Below, piece after piece: positions 5,453-11,595 of a stretch of 15,897 nt of DNA. The stretch is from JBDSLU01 sp039916225 (lineage in GTDB: Bacteria; Acidobacteriota; Vicinamibacteria; Vicinamibacterales; Vicinamibacteraceae): NCBI GenBank assembly GCA_039916225.1, contig JBDSLU010000160.1, positions 1-15,897 of the forward strand, given 5' to 3'. The translations under genes and the position numbers were made by a program. How positions within the stretch are numbered: the stretch's first letter is position 1; every line of letters begins with the position of its first letter. Below the pieces are notes generated by a model. It was not told the origin of the DNA. It made no database searches and saw only the letters and a program-made list of their open reading frames with translations.

Positions 5453-6859
5453 TCAACGGCTTGGTGTCGCGACATCGCCGACTGAACTGACGATCAGCTC
5501 CCGCACGGTCGGCTCCGAGCCGCACGTCTCGAACCAGTCGATGCCTTCGCTGACGAGATCGAAGCGCAGCGCGTAGCGGCCCGGCTCCTTCGGCATCGGA
5601 ACCTCGATGGCGACGTCGGCCTTGCCGCCGCCGGCCACCGGATGCGGCAGGAAGGCGCGGGCCCAGTCGCGATCCACGATGGCGCCGTCGGCCTTGGCGA
5701 GCTGCGCGCCGAGGCGGATGTGGCGGCGGCCATAGGTCGCGGTGGCGGGGAAGGGCCGCTGCGACAGGTTGCGCACGCGGGTCTCGATGCGGACCGTCGA
5801 ACCCGGTGCCACGTGCAGCTTGGCGTCAGCCGGAGCGCCGCGGACCTCGATCCGCGCCCGCGGCATGGCGCCGGGGATGGCGTTGCCGAGGTTGTTGTCG
5901 TCCCAGATCTCGTGGCGGATCGCCGCGTGCTCCTCGGTGCCGGGCGCAAAGCGGCGCGAGTAGGCGTGCTCGGGGTGATCGGTGATCTCCCAGCACAGGC
6001 GGTCGACGCCCCACTCGGCGGCCAGGCGGCGGGCTCGCGCCATCTCGCGGTCGTTGTCGTTCCAGTTGAACAGGATGTAGCGCCAGTTGATGACCGGCAC
6101 GTCGCGCCCGAGGCGGCGCTTCTCGTCGATGGCGGCGCGCATCATTGCGGTGGACTTCTCGAAGCTGCCGCGCTGGCGGTAGCGCACGTAGACGTCCTGC
6201 GAGGCGCCGTCGAGCGAGAACGTCATTTCGTCGAGGCCGGCCCGCACCAGCTGACGCACGCGGTCCTCGGTGAAGGCCCCGCCGTTGGTGCTCGTGTAGA
6301 GATAGATGTGCGGATAGCGCGACTTGACCATCTCGCACATCTCGACGGCCTTCTTGTGCAGGAAGGCTTCGCCGTAGTTGAAGAAATCGATGCGGGCCAG
6401 GGTCGGGCCGAGCTCGTCGAGGACGCGCTCGAACACCGCGATGTCGAGCATGCCGGCCTGGCGCGTCTTGGTGATGCCGGTCTCCGGTGCGCAGCAGGCG
6501 TCGAGGCACGAGATGTTGCAGGCCGCCGTGGTCTCGACGTAGAGGCGGCTGGGAAACGGCGTGACGCCGCCAGGGCCGATCTCGAGCGGCCGGACGCGAG
6601 CCGGCTCGTCGTCGGCCAGGGGCAGCTTGAGCGGGCAGTCGCCGCAGAAGGTGGATCCGCCGGCGTTCAGATCACGGCGCAGGTTCGAGGCGGTCTCGCC
6701 GGTCCAGATCGCACCGACCGGAGTGGTGCGGGCGTCGCCGAGGACGCGTTTGCCGTAGGGATCGGCGCAGCCGCAGACGACGCGGCCGTCGCACAGCATC
6801 ACCGCGGTTTCCCACGGCCAGGAACAACGGAAGCGGGTGGCCTGGAAGTTCAGCGACAC
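5453..6859 (-). CDS. Radical SAM protein with N-terminal SPASM-like cysteines and C-terminal Ig-like domain
   Basis: This encodes 468 residues from a GTG at 6859, one nt after the stop of the preceding gene. Residues 10-78 look like a SPASM cluster: Cys12, Cys23 (DGRVV), Cys29, Cys31, then VGAIWTGE...LRRDL and FCGDC (Cys72, Cys75), similar to the module that usually follows the radical SAM core. Here it comes first. The core follows: SRLYVETTAACNISCLDACC with Cys114, Cys118 and Cys122/123, so spacing is CX3CX3C or CX3CX4C, not CX3CX2C; then FNYGEAFLH, TSTNGG and FSLDGAS, typical core strands. From about residue 335, a beta-rich segment (APGSTVRIETRVRN...PGRYALRFDLVSEGIDWF) resembles the Ig-like C-terminal domains of some polysaccharide-export and glycosylation proteins. 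Substrate unknown; peptide or glycan modification is inference. Confidence 0.85.
   Translation of the reverse strand: MSLNFQATRFRCSWPWETAVMLCDGRVVCGCADPYGKRVLGDARTTPVGAIWTGETASNLRRDLNAGGSTFCGDCPLKLPLADDEPARVRPLEIGPGGVTPFPSRLYVETTAACNISCLDACCAPETGITKTRQAGMLDIAVFERVLDELGPTLARIDFFNYGEAFLHKKAVEMCEMVKSRYPHIYLYTSTNGGAFTEDRVRQLVRAGLDEMTFSLDGASQDVYVRYRQRGSFEKSTAMMRAAIDEKRRLGRDVPVINWRYILFNWNDNDREMARARRLAAEWGVDRLCWEITDHPEHAYSRRFAPGTEEHAAIRHEIWDDNNLGNAIPGAMPRARIEVRGAPADAKLHVAPGSTVRIETRVRNLSQRPFPATATYGRRHIRLGAQLAKADGAIVDRDWARAFLPHPVAGGGKADVAIEVPMPKEPGRYALRFDLVSEGIDWFETCGSEPTVRELIVSSVGDVATPSR
6006..6026. repeat. 21-nt direct repeat, copy 2 (within radical SAM gene)
   Basis: Identical in sequence and orientation to 4852-4872. 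Here it is coding and encodes LAAEWGV of the radical SAM protein on the minus strand, so this is presumably the source copy. Confidence 0.7.
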
Positions 6860-6860
6860 G

Positions 6861-7127
6861 CTATTCGTTCGGCAGCTTGCGGATCAGCGCGCCGAGTCGT
6901 TCGTTCTCGTAGGTGACGGTGTTCAGGAAGAGGCTCTCGACCAGGTACTCGGCCCGTTCCGCGTCGGTCATCTGATCGACCAGGGCGCGGATCTCCTTCA
7001 TCATGTCGTCGAACGAGCGATCGAGGTCGAGCTGCACCGTCACGTCGCGATAGAGCGCTTCGATGACCGCGAGCAGGTCGTTGTCGAGCGGAATGGTCGT
7101 GCCGCGCGACGTGCGGATCGTCTTCAT
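6861..7127 (-). CDS. Unknown 88-residue acidic helical protein in sigma/STAS operon
   Basis: I do not recognise this family. The ATG at 7127 overlaps the stop of the STAS gene as ATGA and has a strong GGAGG ribosome site within the end of that gene. After a basic start (MKTIRTSRGTTI) the chain is acidic and probably mostly helical: LLAVIEALYRDVTVQLDLD, FDDMMKEIRALVDQMTDAERAEYLVESLF, then ENERLGALIRKLPNE. There is no signal peptide, membrane segment or cysteine. The small size, acidic surface and tight coupling to a STAS protein and a sigma factor suggest a protein-protein adaptor, perhaps a partner of either or of the downstream radical SAM enzyme. That is context inference only. Confidence 0.8.
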   Translation of the reverse strand: MKTIRTSRGTTIPLDNDLLAVIEALYRDVTVQLDLDRSFDDMMKEIRALVDQMTDAERAEYLVESLFLNTVTYENERLGALIRKLPNE

Positions 7128-7471
7128 GCCGCGCCTCCGAAGCTGGCCAGGGCCCCCGCCTCGTCGGCATGCGCCTGCAGGAAGTTCAAGGCGCCGGTCA
7201 TCGTCAGCATGGTCTCGACGCGCTTCTGCACGCCAACCAGGCGGACCTGCCCGCCGGCGGCATTCATCTGCCGGTAGAGATCCATCAGGCAGCCGATCGT
7301 GGCGCTGTCGATGTAGCCAACGGCGGACAGATCGATGATCACCTTGCGCGTGCCGCTGCCAATCAGCCCGGTCACGGCCGTCGAGAACTCGTTCAAGCTC
7401 GGGTACATCATGCGGCTCTCGCCGACTCGCACGATGCCTACGTCGCCCCGGTGTTCCGTCGTCAACTTCAT
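7124..7471 (-). CDS. STAS-domain protein, anti-sigma factor antagonist (SpoIIAA-like)
   Basis: This encodes 115 residues, the usual size for a single STAS domain. It shows the STAS strand pattern (GDVGIVRV), then KVIIDLSAVGYIDSATIGCLMDLY, in which Ser56 of the IDSAT motif occupies the position phosphorylated in SpoIIAA/RsbV. QVRLVGVQKRVETMLTMTGAL, the last strand-helix unit, is also typical. Such proteins release sigma factors by binding an anti-sigma kinase when unphosphorylated. No RsbW-type kinase or phosphatase lies in the window, so the partner must be elsewhere or the role differs. The start overlaps the sigma factor stop (ATGA) with GGAGAACGG upstream, and the next gene overlaps its own stop in the same way. 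Confidence 0.9.
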   Translation of the reverse strand: MKLTTEHRGDVGIVRVGESRMMYPSLNEFSTAVTGLIGSGTRKVIIDLSAVGYIDSATIGCLMDLYRQMNAAGGQVRLVGVQKRVETMLTMTGALNFLQAHADEAGALASFGGAA

Positions 7472-8106
7472 GCCCGTTCTCCGTCGCGCCGCATCGTGCC
7501 GACCCGCTCGCGCGGCACGCCGCCCGACTCCTGCACCTTGCGGATCTGCCGGCCCAGCTCGAGCCGGCCCCGGTTGATCCGCGACTTGACCGTGCCTTCA
7601 GGTACGCCCAGACGGTCGGCGATCTCCTGATACGACAGTTCGTGGATGTCCCGCAACATCACCGCCGAGCGCAGCGTCGGGGCCAGGCCGTCCAGGCCGC
7701 GGCGGAGCAGTTCGCGCCGGTCGCTGCGCTCGAGCACGACGAAGGGACTGAGGTCGCCGGAGGCCGGCGTCAGCTCGCCGGCGTCGACGTCGCGGTCGAC
7801 CGTCTCGCGCTCCTTGCGCACCCGCCGGTAGTGGTCGATGCAGAGGTTGCGGCTGACGCTGATCAGCCAGGTCTGGAAGTTGGCCCGTCGATCGAAGGTG
7901 TCGAGCGACTTGAACAGCTTGAGGAAGATGTCCTGGGTGAGGTCCTCGGCTTCGTCGTGCTTGCCGACGAACTTGTAGGCGACGTTGAACACCCGCCGGC
8001 GATGTTGCTGGACGATCTGCTCCCACGCCTGCTGGTCGCCGGCCAGGCAGCGCTCGATCAGTTGATCGATGGGGGCGACGGTCAGGCTGGGATCGGGCTC
8101 GGTCAC
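7468..8106 (-). CDS. ECF-type RNA polymerase sigma factor
   Basis: This encodes 212 residues from the GTG at 8106, which opens VTEPDPSLTV right before the conserved helix IDQLIERCLAGDQQAW. The frame stays open upstream to 8379, but that part would lie inside the divergent lysA gene and looks unlike a protein. Region 2 spans about 13-98 (VFNVAYKFVGKHDEAEDLTQDIFLKLFKSL, then FQTWLISVSRNLCIDHYRR). An acidic linker of about 40 residues follows, then region 4 at about 138-190 (LSYQEIADRLGVPEGTVKSRINRGR), the helix-turn-helix that reads the -35. It heads an operon with a STAS protein, an unknown protein and a radical SAM enzyme. No membrane anti-sigma gene is adjacent. No Shine-Dalgarno precedes the GTG. 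Confidence 0.92.
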   Translation of the reverse strand: MTEPDPSLTVAPIDQLIERCLAGDQQAWEQIVQQHRRRVFNVAYKFVGKHDEAEDLTQDIFLKLFKSLDTFDRRANFQTWLISVSRNLCIDHYRRVRKERETVDRDVDAGELTPASGDLSPFVVLERSDRRELLRRGLDGLAPTLRSAVMLRDIHELSYQEIADRLGVPEGTVKSRINRGRLELGRQIRKVQESGGVPRERVGTMRRDGERA

Positions 8107-8149
8107 GTGATGGCTGTGGGTGTCACCGGCGCGGCGCAGGACGGCGGCT

Positions 8150-8178
8150 ACATTAACAAAACCGGCCCGGAACACCAA
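8150..8178 (-). promoter_or_regulatory. Weak candidate promoter for the sigma factor operon
   Basis: On the minus strand TTGGTG (8178-8173) and TAATGT (8155-8150) are spaced by 17 nt and would start transcription near 8143, giving a leader of about 37 nt. Each box matches only about half of the sigma-70 consensus. It is reported because it is the only AT-rich spot upstream of the gene. Confidence 0.22.
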
Positions 8179-8211
8179 AGGTCGGCGGCATGCCCGGCCG
8201 GGCCCCTGGCA

Positions 8212-8217
8212 TACAAT
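8212..8217 (+). promoter_or_regulatory. Candidate -10 element TACAAT for lysA
   Basis: TACAAT differs from TATAAT at one base and is isolated in very GC-rich DNA. It ends 7 nt before the GTG at 8225, so the expected start of transcription falls on or next to that codon, which would make a leaderless mRNA. No recognisable -35 is present at 16-18 nt. Confidence 0.42.
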
Positions 8218-8224
8218 TGCCGGC

Positions 8225-9571
8225 GTGTCCCGTGGTCCCGTGACGTCCGATCCTGCCGCCCCCGGCTCGCTCGCCAAGGCTTCTTCCGTGCTCGATGCCC
8301 CCGTCGGCTTCGCCGAACGCGACGGCGCCTGGACCTGCGATGGCGTGCCGCTGGCCGACATCGCGCGGGAGGTCGGCACCCCCTGCTACGTCTACAGCGC
8401 GGCGCTGATTCGGGCCCGCTACGCGCGGCTCACGGCGGCCCTGTCCGGCTGCCGGCACAGCGTCCACTACGCCCTCAAGGCCAACTCGACCCTCGCCCTG
8501 GTCCGGCTGATCCACGGACTGGGGGCCAGCGCCGACTGCAATTCGGTGGGGGAGATCGAGGTCGCGCTCCGGGTCGGCTTCACGCCGGCCGACATCGTGT
8601 TCACCGGCGTGGGGAAGACCGCGGCCGAGATTGCCCGGGCTGTTGCGCTCGGCCTCAAGGCCATCAACGCCGAGTCGCGCGGCGAGCTCGAGCGCATCGA
8701 CGCCGAGTCGATCCGCCAGGGCCGGCGCACCCGGGTCGCCCTCCGGGTCAACCCCGACGTCGACGCCAAGAGCCACCCGCACATCTCGACCGGCATGCGG
8801 CGCAACAAGTTCGGCGTGCCCATCGGCGAGGCACGGCTGCTGCTCGCCGACATGGCCAAGCGGCCCGGTCTGGAGGTGGTCGGTGTCCACGTCCACGTCG
8901 GCTCGCAGATCACGACGCTGGAGCCGCTGTCGTCCGCCGCGGAGCGGATGCTGGCGCTCGTCGACGGCCTGAAGGCCGACGGGGTGGCGTTGCAGCACCT
9001 CGATCTGGGTGGCGGCCTGGGCATCAGCTACGACGGCGGGCCGGAGCCGGACGTCGAGGCCTACGCGGCAATCGTGGCCGCGGCGGCCCGCACCGCCGGC
9101 CTGACGCTGATCGTCGAGCCGGGGCGCTGGCTGTCGGGGAACGCCGGCGCGCTGCTGTCCGAGATCATCGACATGAAGCCGGCCCCGGACGACGACGCGG
9201 CCGATGACGGGCGGCCGCACCGGCAGTTCGTCGTGCTCGATGCCGGGATGACCGACCTGATGCGCCCGGCGCTCTACGGCGCCGTCCATCGCATCGTCCG
9301 GCTCGAGTCGGCCTCGGGGCCGGCCGTCCCGTGCGACATCGTCGGCCCGGTCTGCGAGAGCAGCGACGCCTTCCTCGGCGATCGGACGCTGATCGATCCG
9401 CAGGTCGGGGCGCTGGTCGCGATTCTCGACGCCGGGGCCTACGGCTCGGCGATGGGCTCGAACTACAACCGCCGGCCGCTGGCGCCCGAGGTGCTGGTCG
9501 ACGAGCGGAGCTGGCGGATCATCCGCCAGCCGCAGTCGATCGACGACATGGTGCGCCTCGAATGCCCCTGA
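8225..9571 (+). CDS. lysA: Diaminopimelate decarboxylase
   Basis: This enzyme decarboxylates meso-diaminopimelate to L-lysine, the last step of lysine synthesis, in the cytoplasm with PLP. It has 448 residues from the GTG at 8225. GTGs at 8240 and at 8288 (the latter with AAGG upstream, giving about 427 residues, nearer the family's usual 420) are alternatives. Motifs run in family order: VHYALKANST with the PLP lysine (Lys85 from this start), SVGEIEVALRVGF, IVFTGVGKTAAEI, RVNPDVDAKSHPHISTG, HVHVGSQI, LGGGLGISY, EPGRWLSGNAG and VCESSDAFLGDR, whose Cys-Glu acts across the dimer. The last 10 nt overlap the thymidylate kinase gene, so the two are co-transcribed. The gene diverges from the sigma factor operon. 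Confidence 0.95.
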   Translation: MSRGPVTSDPAAPGSLAKASSVLDAPVGFAERDGAWTCDGVPLADIAREVGTPCYVYSAALIRARYARLTAALSGCRHSVHYALKANSTLALVRLIHGLGASADCNSVGEIEVALRVGFTPADIVFTGVGKTAAEIARAVALGLKAINAESRGELERIDAESIRQGRRTRVALRVNPDVDAKSHPHISTGMRRNKFGVPIGEARLLLADMAKRPGLEVVGVHVHVGSQITTLEPLSSAAERMLALVDGLKADGVALQHLDLGGGLGISYDGGPEPDVEAYAAIVAAAARTAGLTLIVEPGRWLSGNAGALLSEIIDMKPAPDDDAADDGRPHRQFVVLDAGMTDLMRPALYGAVHRIVRLESASGPAVPCDIVGPVCESSDAFLGDRTLIDPQVGALVAILDAGAYGSAMGSNYNRRPLAPEVLVDERSWRIIRQPQSIDDMVRLECP

Positions 9572-10152
9572 TCGCGTTCGAGGGGCTCGACCAGAGCGGC
9601 AAGGAAACCCAGGCGGCGCGCCTCCGAGCCGAGCTCGAAGCGGCCGGGCACCGCGTCGAGACGCTGACGTTCCCCGACGACGCCACGCCGATCGGCAAGG
9701 AAATCCGGGCCGAGCTGGCCAGCGGGCATCGGTGGCAGCCGGACGTCATGCAGCTGCTCTACGTAGCCAACCGCCACGAGCGCAAGCCGATGATCCTGGA
9801 GTGGCTGGCCGCCGGCGCGGTCGTCATCTGCGATCGCTATCTGGCGTCGAGCGTGGCCTACGGCGAAGCCTTCGGCCTCGACGCGGCGTGGCTCGTCGAC
9901 ATCCAGCGGCACCTGCCGCCGCCGGACCTGACGGTGCTCCTGGACATCGCGCCGGAGACCGCCGTCGCCCGCAAGCAGCAGGGCCGCGATCGCTACGAGC
10001 GCGACACGGAGTTGCTGACGCGCGTCCGGTCCAGCTATCGCCGCCAGGCGGCGACGACCGCGAACTGGACGCTGATCAACGGCGAGCAGGCGAAGGACAC
10101 CGTCGCCATCGCCGTCAGCGCCGCCGTCCGATCACGGCTCGGGCCACGGTAA
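9562..10152 (+). CDS. tmk: Thymidylate kinase (dTMP kinase)
   Basis: This phosphorylates dTMP to dTDP for DNA synthesis. It has 196 residues, close to the usual 200-210, from an ATG at 9562 that lies inside the end of lysA. The P-loop reads FEGLDQSGKETQ: Gly8 to Lys14 are normal, but the residue after the lysine is Glu15, where Ser or Thr is usual, followed by Thr16. The phosphate-acceptor region starts TFPDDATPIGKEI. CDRYLASSVAYGEAFGL is the DRY/H motif that contacts dTMP, and RKQQGRDRYERD is the LID region with its arginines. The family is clear, while the P-loop variant deserves a note. Its 3' end overlaps the convergent comF gene by 38 nt. Confidence 0.93.
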   Translation: MPLIAFEGLDQSGKETQAARLRAELEAAGHRVETLTFPDDATPIGKEIRAELASGHRWQPDVMQLLYVANRHERKPMILEWLAAGAVVICDRYLASSVAYGEAFGLDAAWLVDIQRHLPPPDLTVLLDIAPETAVARKQQGRDRYERDTELLTRVRSSYRRQAATTANWTLINGEQAKDTVAIAVSAAVRSRLGPR

Positions 10153-11101
10153 CCGCCCGGACGTCCGCCGCCCCCGCGGCGCGGAGCACGGCGGCGCACG
10201 CCTCCAGCGTCGCACCGGTGGTGATCACGTCGTCCACCAGCACCACCACGCGGCCGGCGATGGCCTCGGTCATCGCCCGGCGTCGCGATTCCGCCGACCA
10301 GGATCCGCGGCGGTAGCCGGCCGGCGCGATCGCGAACGCGCCGCGGACGTTGCGCCGGCGCCCGCCGGCGGTCAGCTCGGTCTGGGCGGTGGTGGCGCGG
10401 ATCCGGCGCAGCGCGGCGACGACTGGCGGGCCGAGGGCGGCGGCCAGGTCGTGCGCCTGGTTGAAGCCGCGGCTGCGGCGGCGCGCCCGGTGCAGCGGCA
10501 CGGGCACCAGTACGTCGGCCGCGGCCAGCAGGTCCGCGGACTGCGCCCGCACCAACGCCGCCAGCGGCGGCGCCAGCGAACGTCGTCCGTCGTACTTGAA
10601 GGCGTGGAGGACATCGCGCAGGCGTCCTTCGTAGGGGCCGACGGCGCGGACGGGGAGGGCCGCGGGGATGCGGCGGCAGCGCGGACAGATGTCCGCGTCC
10701 GCTCGCCACGCCGCGTGCGGCTGGCCACAGCGGACGCACCACGGCGGCGACCAGCGTCCGATCGCCTGCCAGCAGGCCTGGCAGACGCTGCTCGCGGACG
10801 GCTGGTCGAGCGGGGCGTCACAGGTCGCGCACGGTGGCGCGAAGAGCAGGGTCAGCGCGGCATCGAGCCAGCGCCGGGCGAGGAGGGCGGGACGCGCTCG
10901 CCTCGTGTCGTCGACGGCAACGGCGGCCCCGGCGTCGCCGTCCGCCGCGGCCGGCGTGTCAGGCGGGGTCTGGCTGTCTGGCGGGCCGGCGGCCCGATCC
11001 GACGACGGCGCCGGTGGCGTCGTCGCTGACGTCGACCCGGATGGCGCTGCCCCAGAGCCGCTCGAGTGCGTAGAACTCGCGGGTCTCAGGGGTGAAGACA
11101 T
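10115..11101 (-). CDS. ComF-family phosphoribosyltransferase-like protein
   Basis: ComF-like proteins help DNA uptake during natural transformation in Bacillus and Haemophilus; elsewhere their role is unclear. Four CxxC pairs (Cys91/94, 107/110, 122/125, 139/142) form the N-terminal zinc-ribbon region. Then VGPYEGRLRDVLHAFKYDGRR, VPVPLHRARRRSRGFNQAHDLA and the PRPP-binding loop LVDDVITTGAT (about 288-298) follow in the family's order. The first 70 or so residues are a Pro/Ala/Ser/Thr-rich, probably disordered tail. I found no ATG, GTG or TTG in frame between 11101 and the zinc region, so the start lies 143 nt inside rsfS in another reading frame, which is unusual. It is the last gene of the rplU operon and converges on tmk. 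Confidence 0.87.
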   Translation of the reverse strand: MSSPLRPASSTHSSGSGAAPSGSTSATTPPAPSSDRAAGPPDSQTPPDTPAAADGDAGAAVAVDDTRRARPALLARRWLDAALTLLFAPPCATCDAPLDQPSASSVCQACWQAIGRWSPPWCVRCGQPHAAWRADADICPRCRRIPAALPVRAVGPYEGRLRDVLHAFKYDGRRSLAPPLAALVRAQSADLLAAADVLVPVPLHRARRRSRGFNQAHDLAAALGPPVVAALRRIRATTAQTELTAGGRRRNVRGAFAIAPAGYRRGSWSAESRRRAMTEAIAGRVVVLVDDVITTGATLEACAAVLRAAGAADVRAVTVARAVIGRRR

Positions 11102-11579
11102 GGACGACGAAGTCGAAGTAGTCGACCAGCACCCAATCGGAGCCGCGGTAGCCTTCGACCGCGATGGCGCGTTGTCCGAGCGCCTTCAACGCTTCTTCCA
11201 CGCTGTCGACGATGGCCTTCACCTGGCGCGTGTTCTGGCCGGTGCAGACGACGAAGACGTCGGTGAACGCCGACGTATGGCGCAGGTCGAGCACCATGAT
11301 CTTCTCGGCCTTCTTCGCCGACGCCGCCCGCACCGCCGCCTGGACCTGCTCCGGGTAGTCGGCCAGGGTCAGCGTCTCCTCGTTCGGCTCCGGCGCCTGC
11401 CTCGACGCCTTCGGCTCGCCGGCGGCGGCCAGCGTCTTCTTCGACGCGGTCGCCTTGGCCTCCCTGCGCGCCGCCGTCCTGGCGGCCGGGGATCGCGCCG
11501 CGCTGCGCTTCCGGGTTCCCGTCGTGGACGGCGCGTCCGTTGCGCGCGTGGTCCGCTTCCTCGGCGTAGCTTTACTCAT
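10959..11579 (-). CDS. rsfS: Ribosomal silencing factor RsfS with basic N-terminal extension
   Basis: RsfS binds ribosomal protein uL14 and blocks subunit joining when nutrients are scarce. Translation starts at the ATG at 11579 (SD AGGTG); a GTG at 11588 would add three residues. The conserved domain begins near residue 72: AAVRAASAKKAEKIMVLDLR, TSAFTDVFVVCTGQNTRQV, EGYRGSDWVLVDYFDFVVHVF and REFYALERLWGSA. The product is 206 residues against the usual 105-130. The excess is a Lys/Arg/Ala/Thr-rich N-terminal tail of about 70 residues (SKATPRKRTTRA, RKRSAARSPAARTAARREAK) and about 20 residues at the C-terminus, part of which overlaps comF. It follows nadD, the usual neighbour, with 16 nt between them. 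Confidence 0.92.
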   Translation of the reverse strand: MSKATPRKRTTRATDAPSTTGTRKRSAARSPAARTAARREAKATASKKTLAAAGEPKASRQAPEPNEETLTLADYPEQVQAAVRAASAKKAEKIMVLDLRHTSAFTDVFVVCTGQNTRQVKAIVDSVEEALKALGQRAIAVEGYRGSDWVLVDYFDFVVHVFTPETREFYALERLWGSAIRVDVSDDATGAVVGSGRRPARQPDPA

Positions 11580-11595
11580 GCAAGGCACCTGCCGG

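Noticed and set aside
6861..7127. The 88-residue protein as an anti-sigma factor
   Set aside because: It has no membrane segment, zinc-binding anti-sigma motif or kinase motif, so the label would be guesswork.
8107..8379. N-terminal extension of the sigma factor up to 8379
   Set aside because: It would lie inside lysA on the opposite strand, is low-complexity and precedes the normal family start at the GTG at 8106.
7642..9207. 521-codon plus-strand open frame spanning sigma factor and lysA
   Set aside because: Antisense to the sigma factor in its first part and out of frame with lysA in the second; no protein-like domains.
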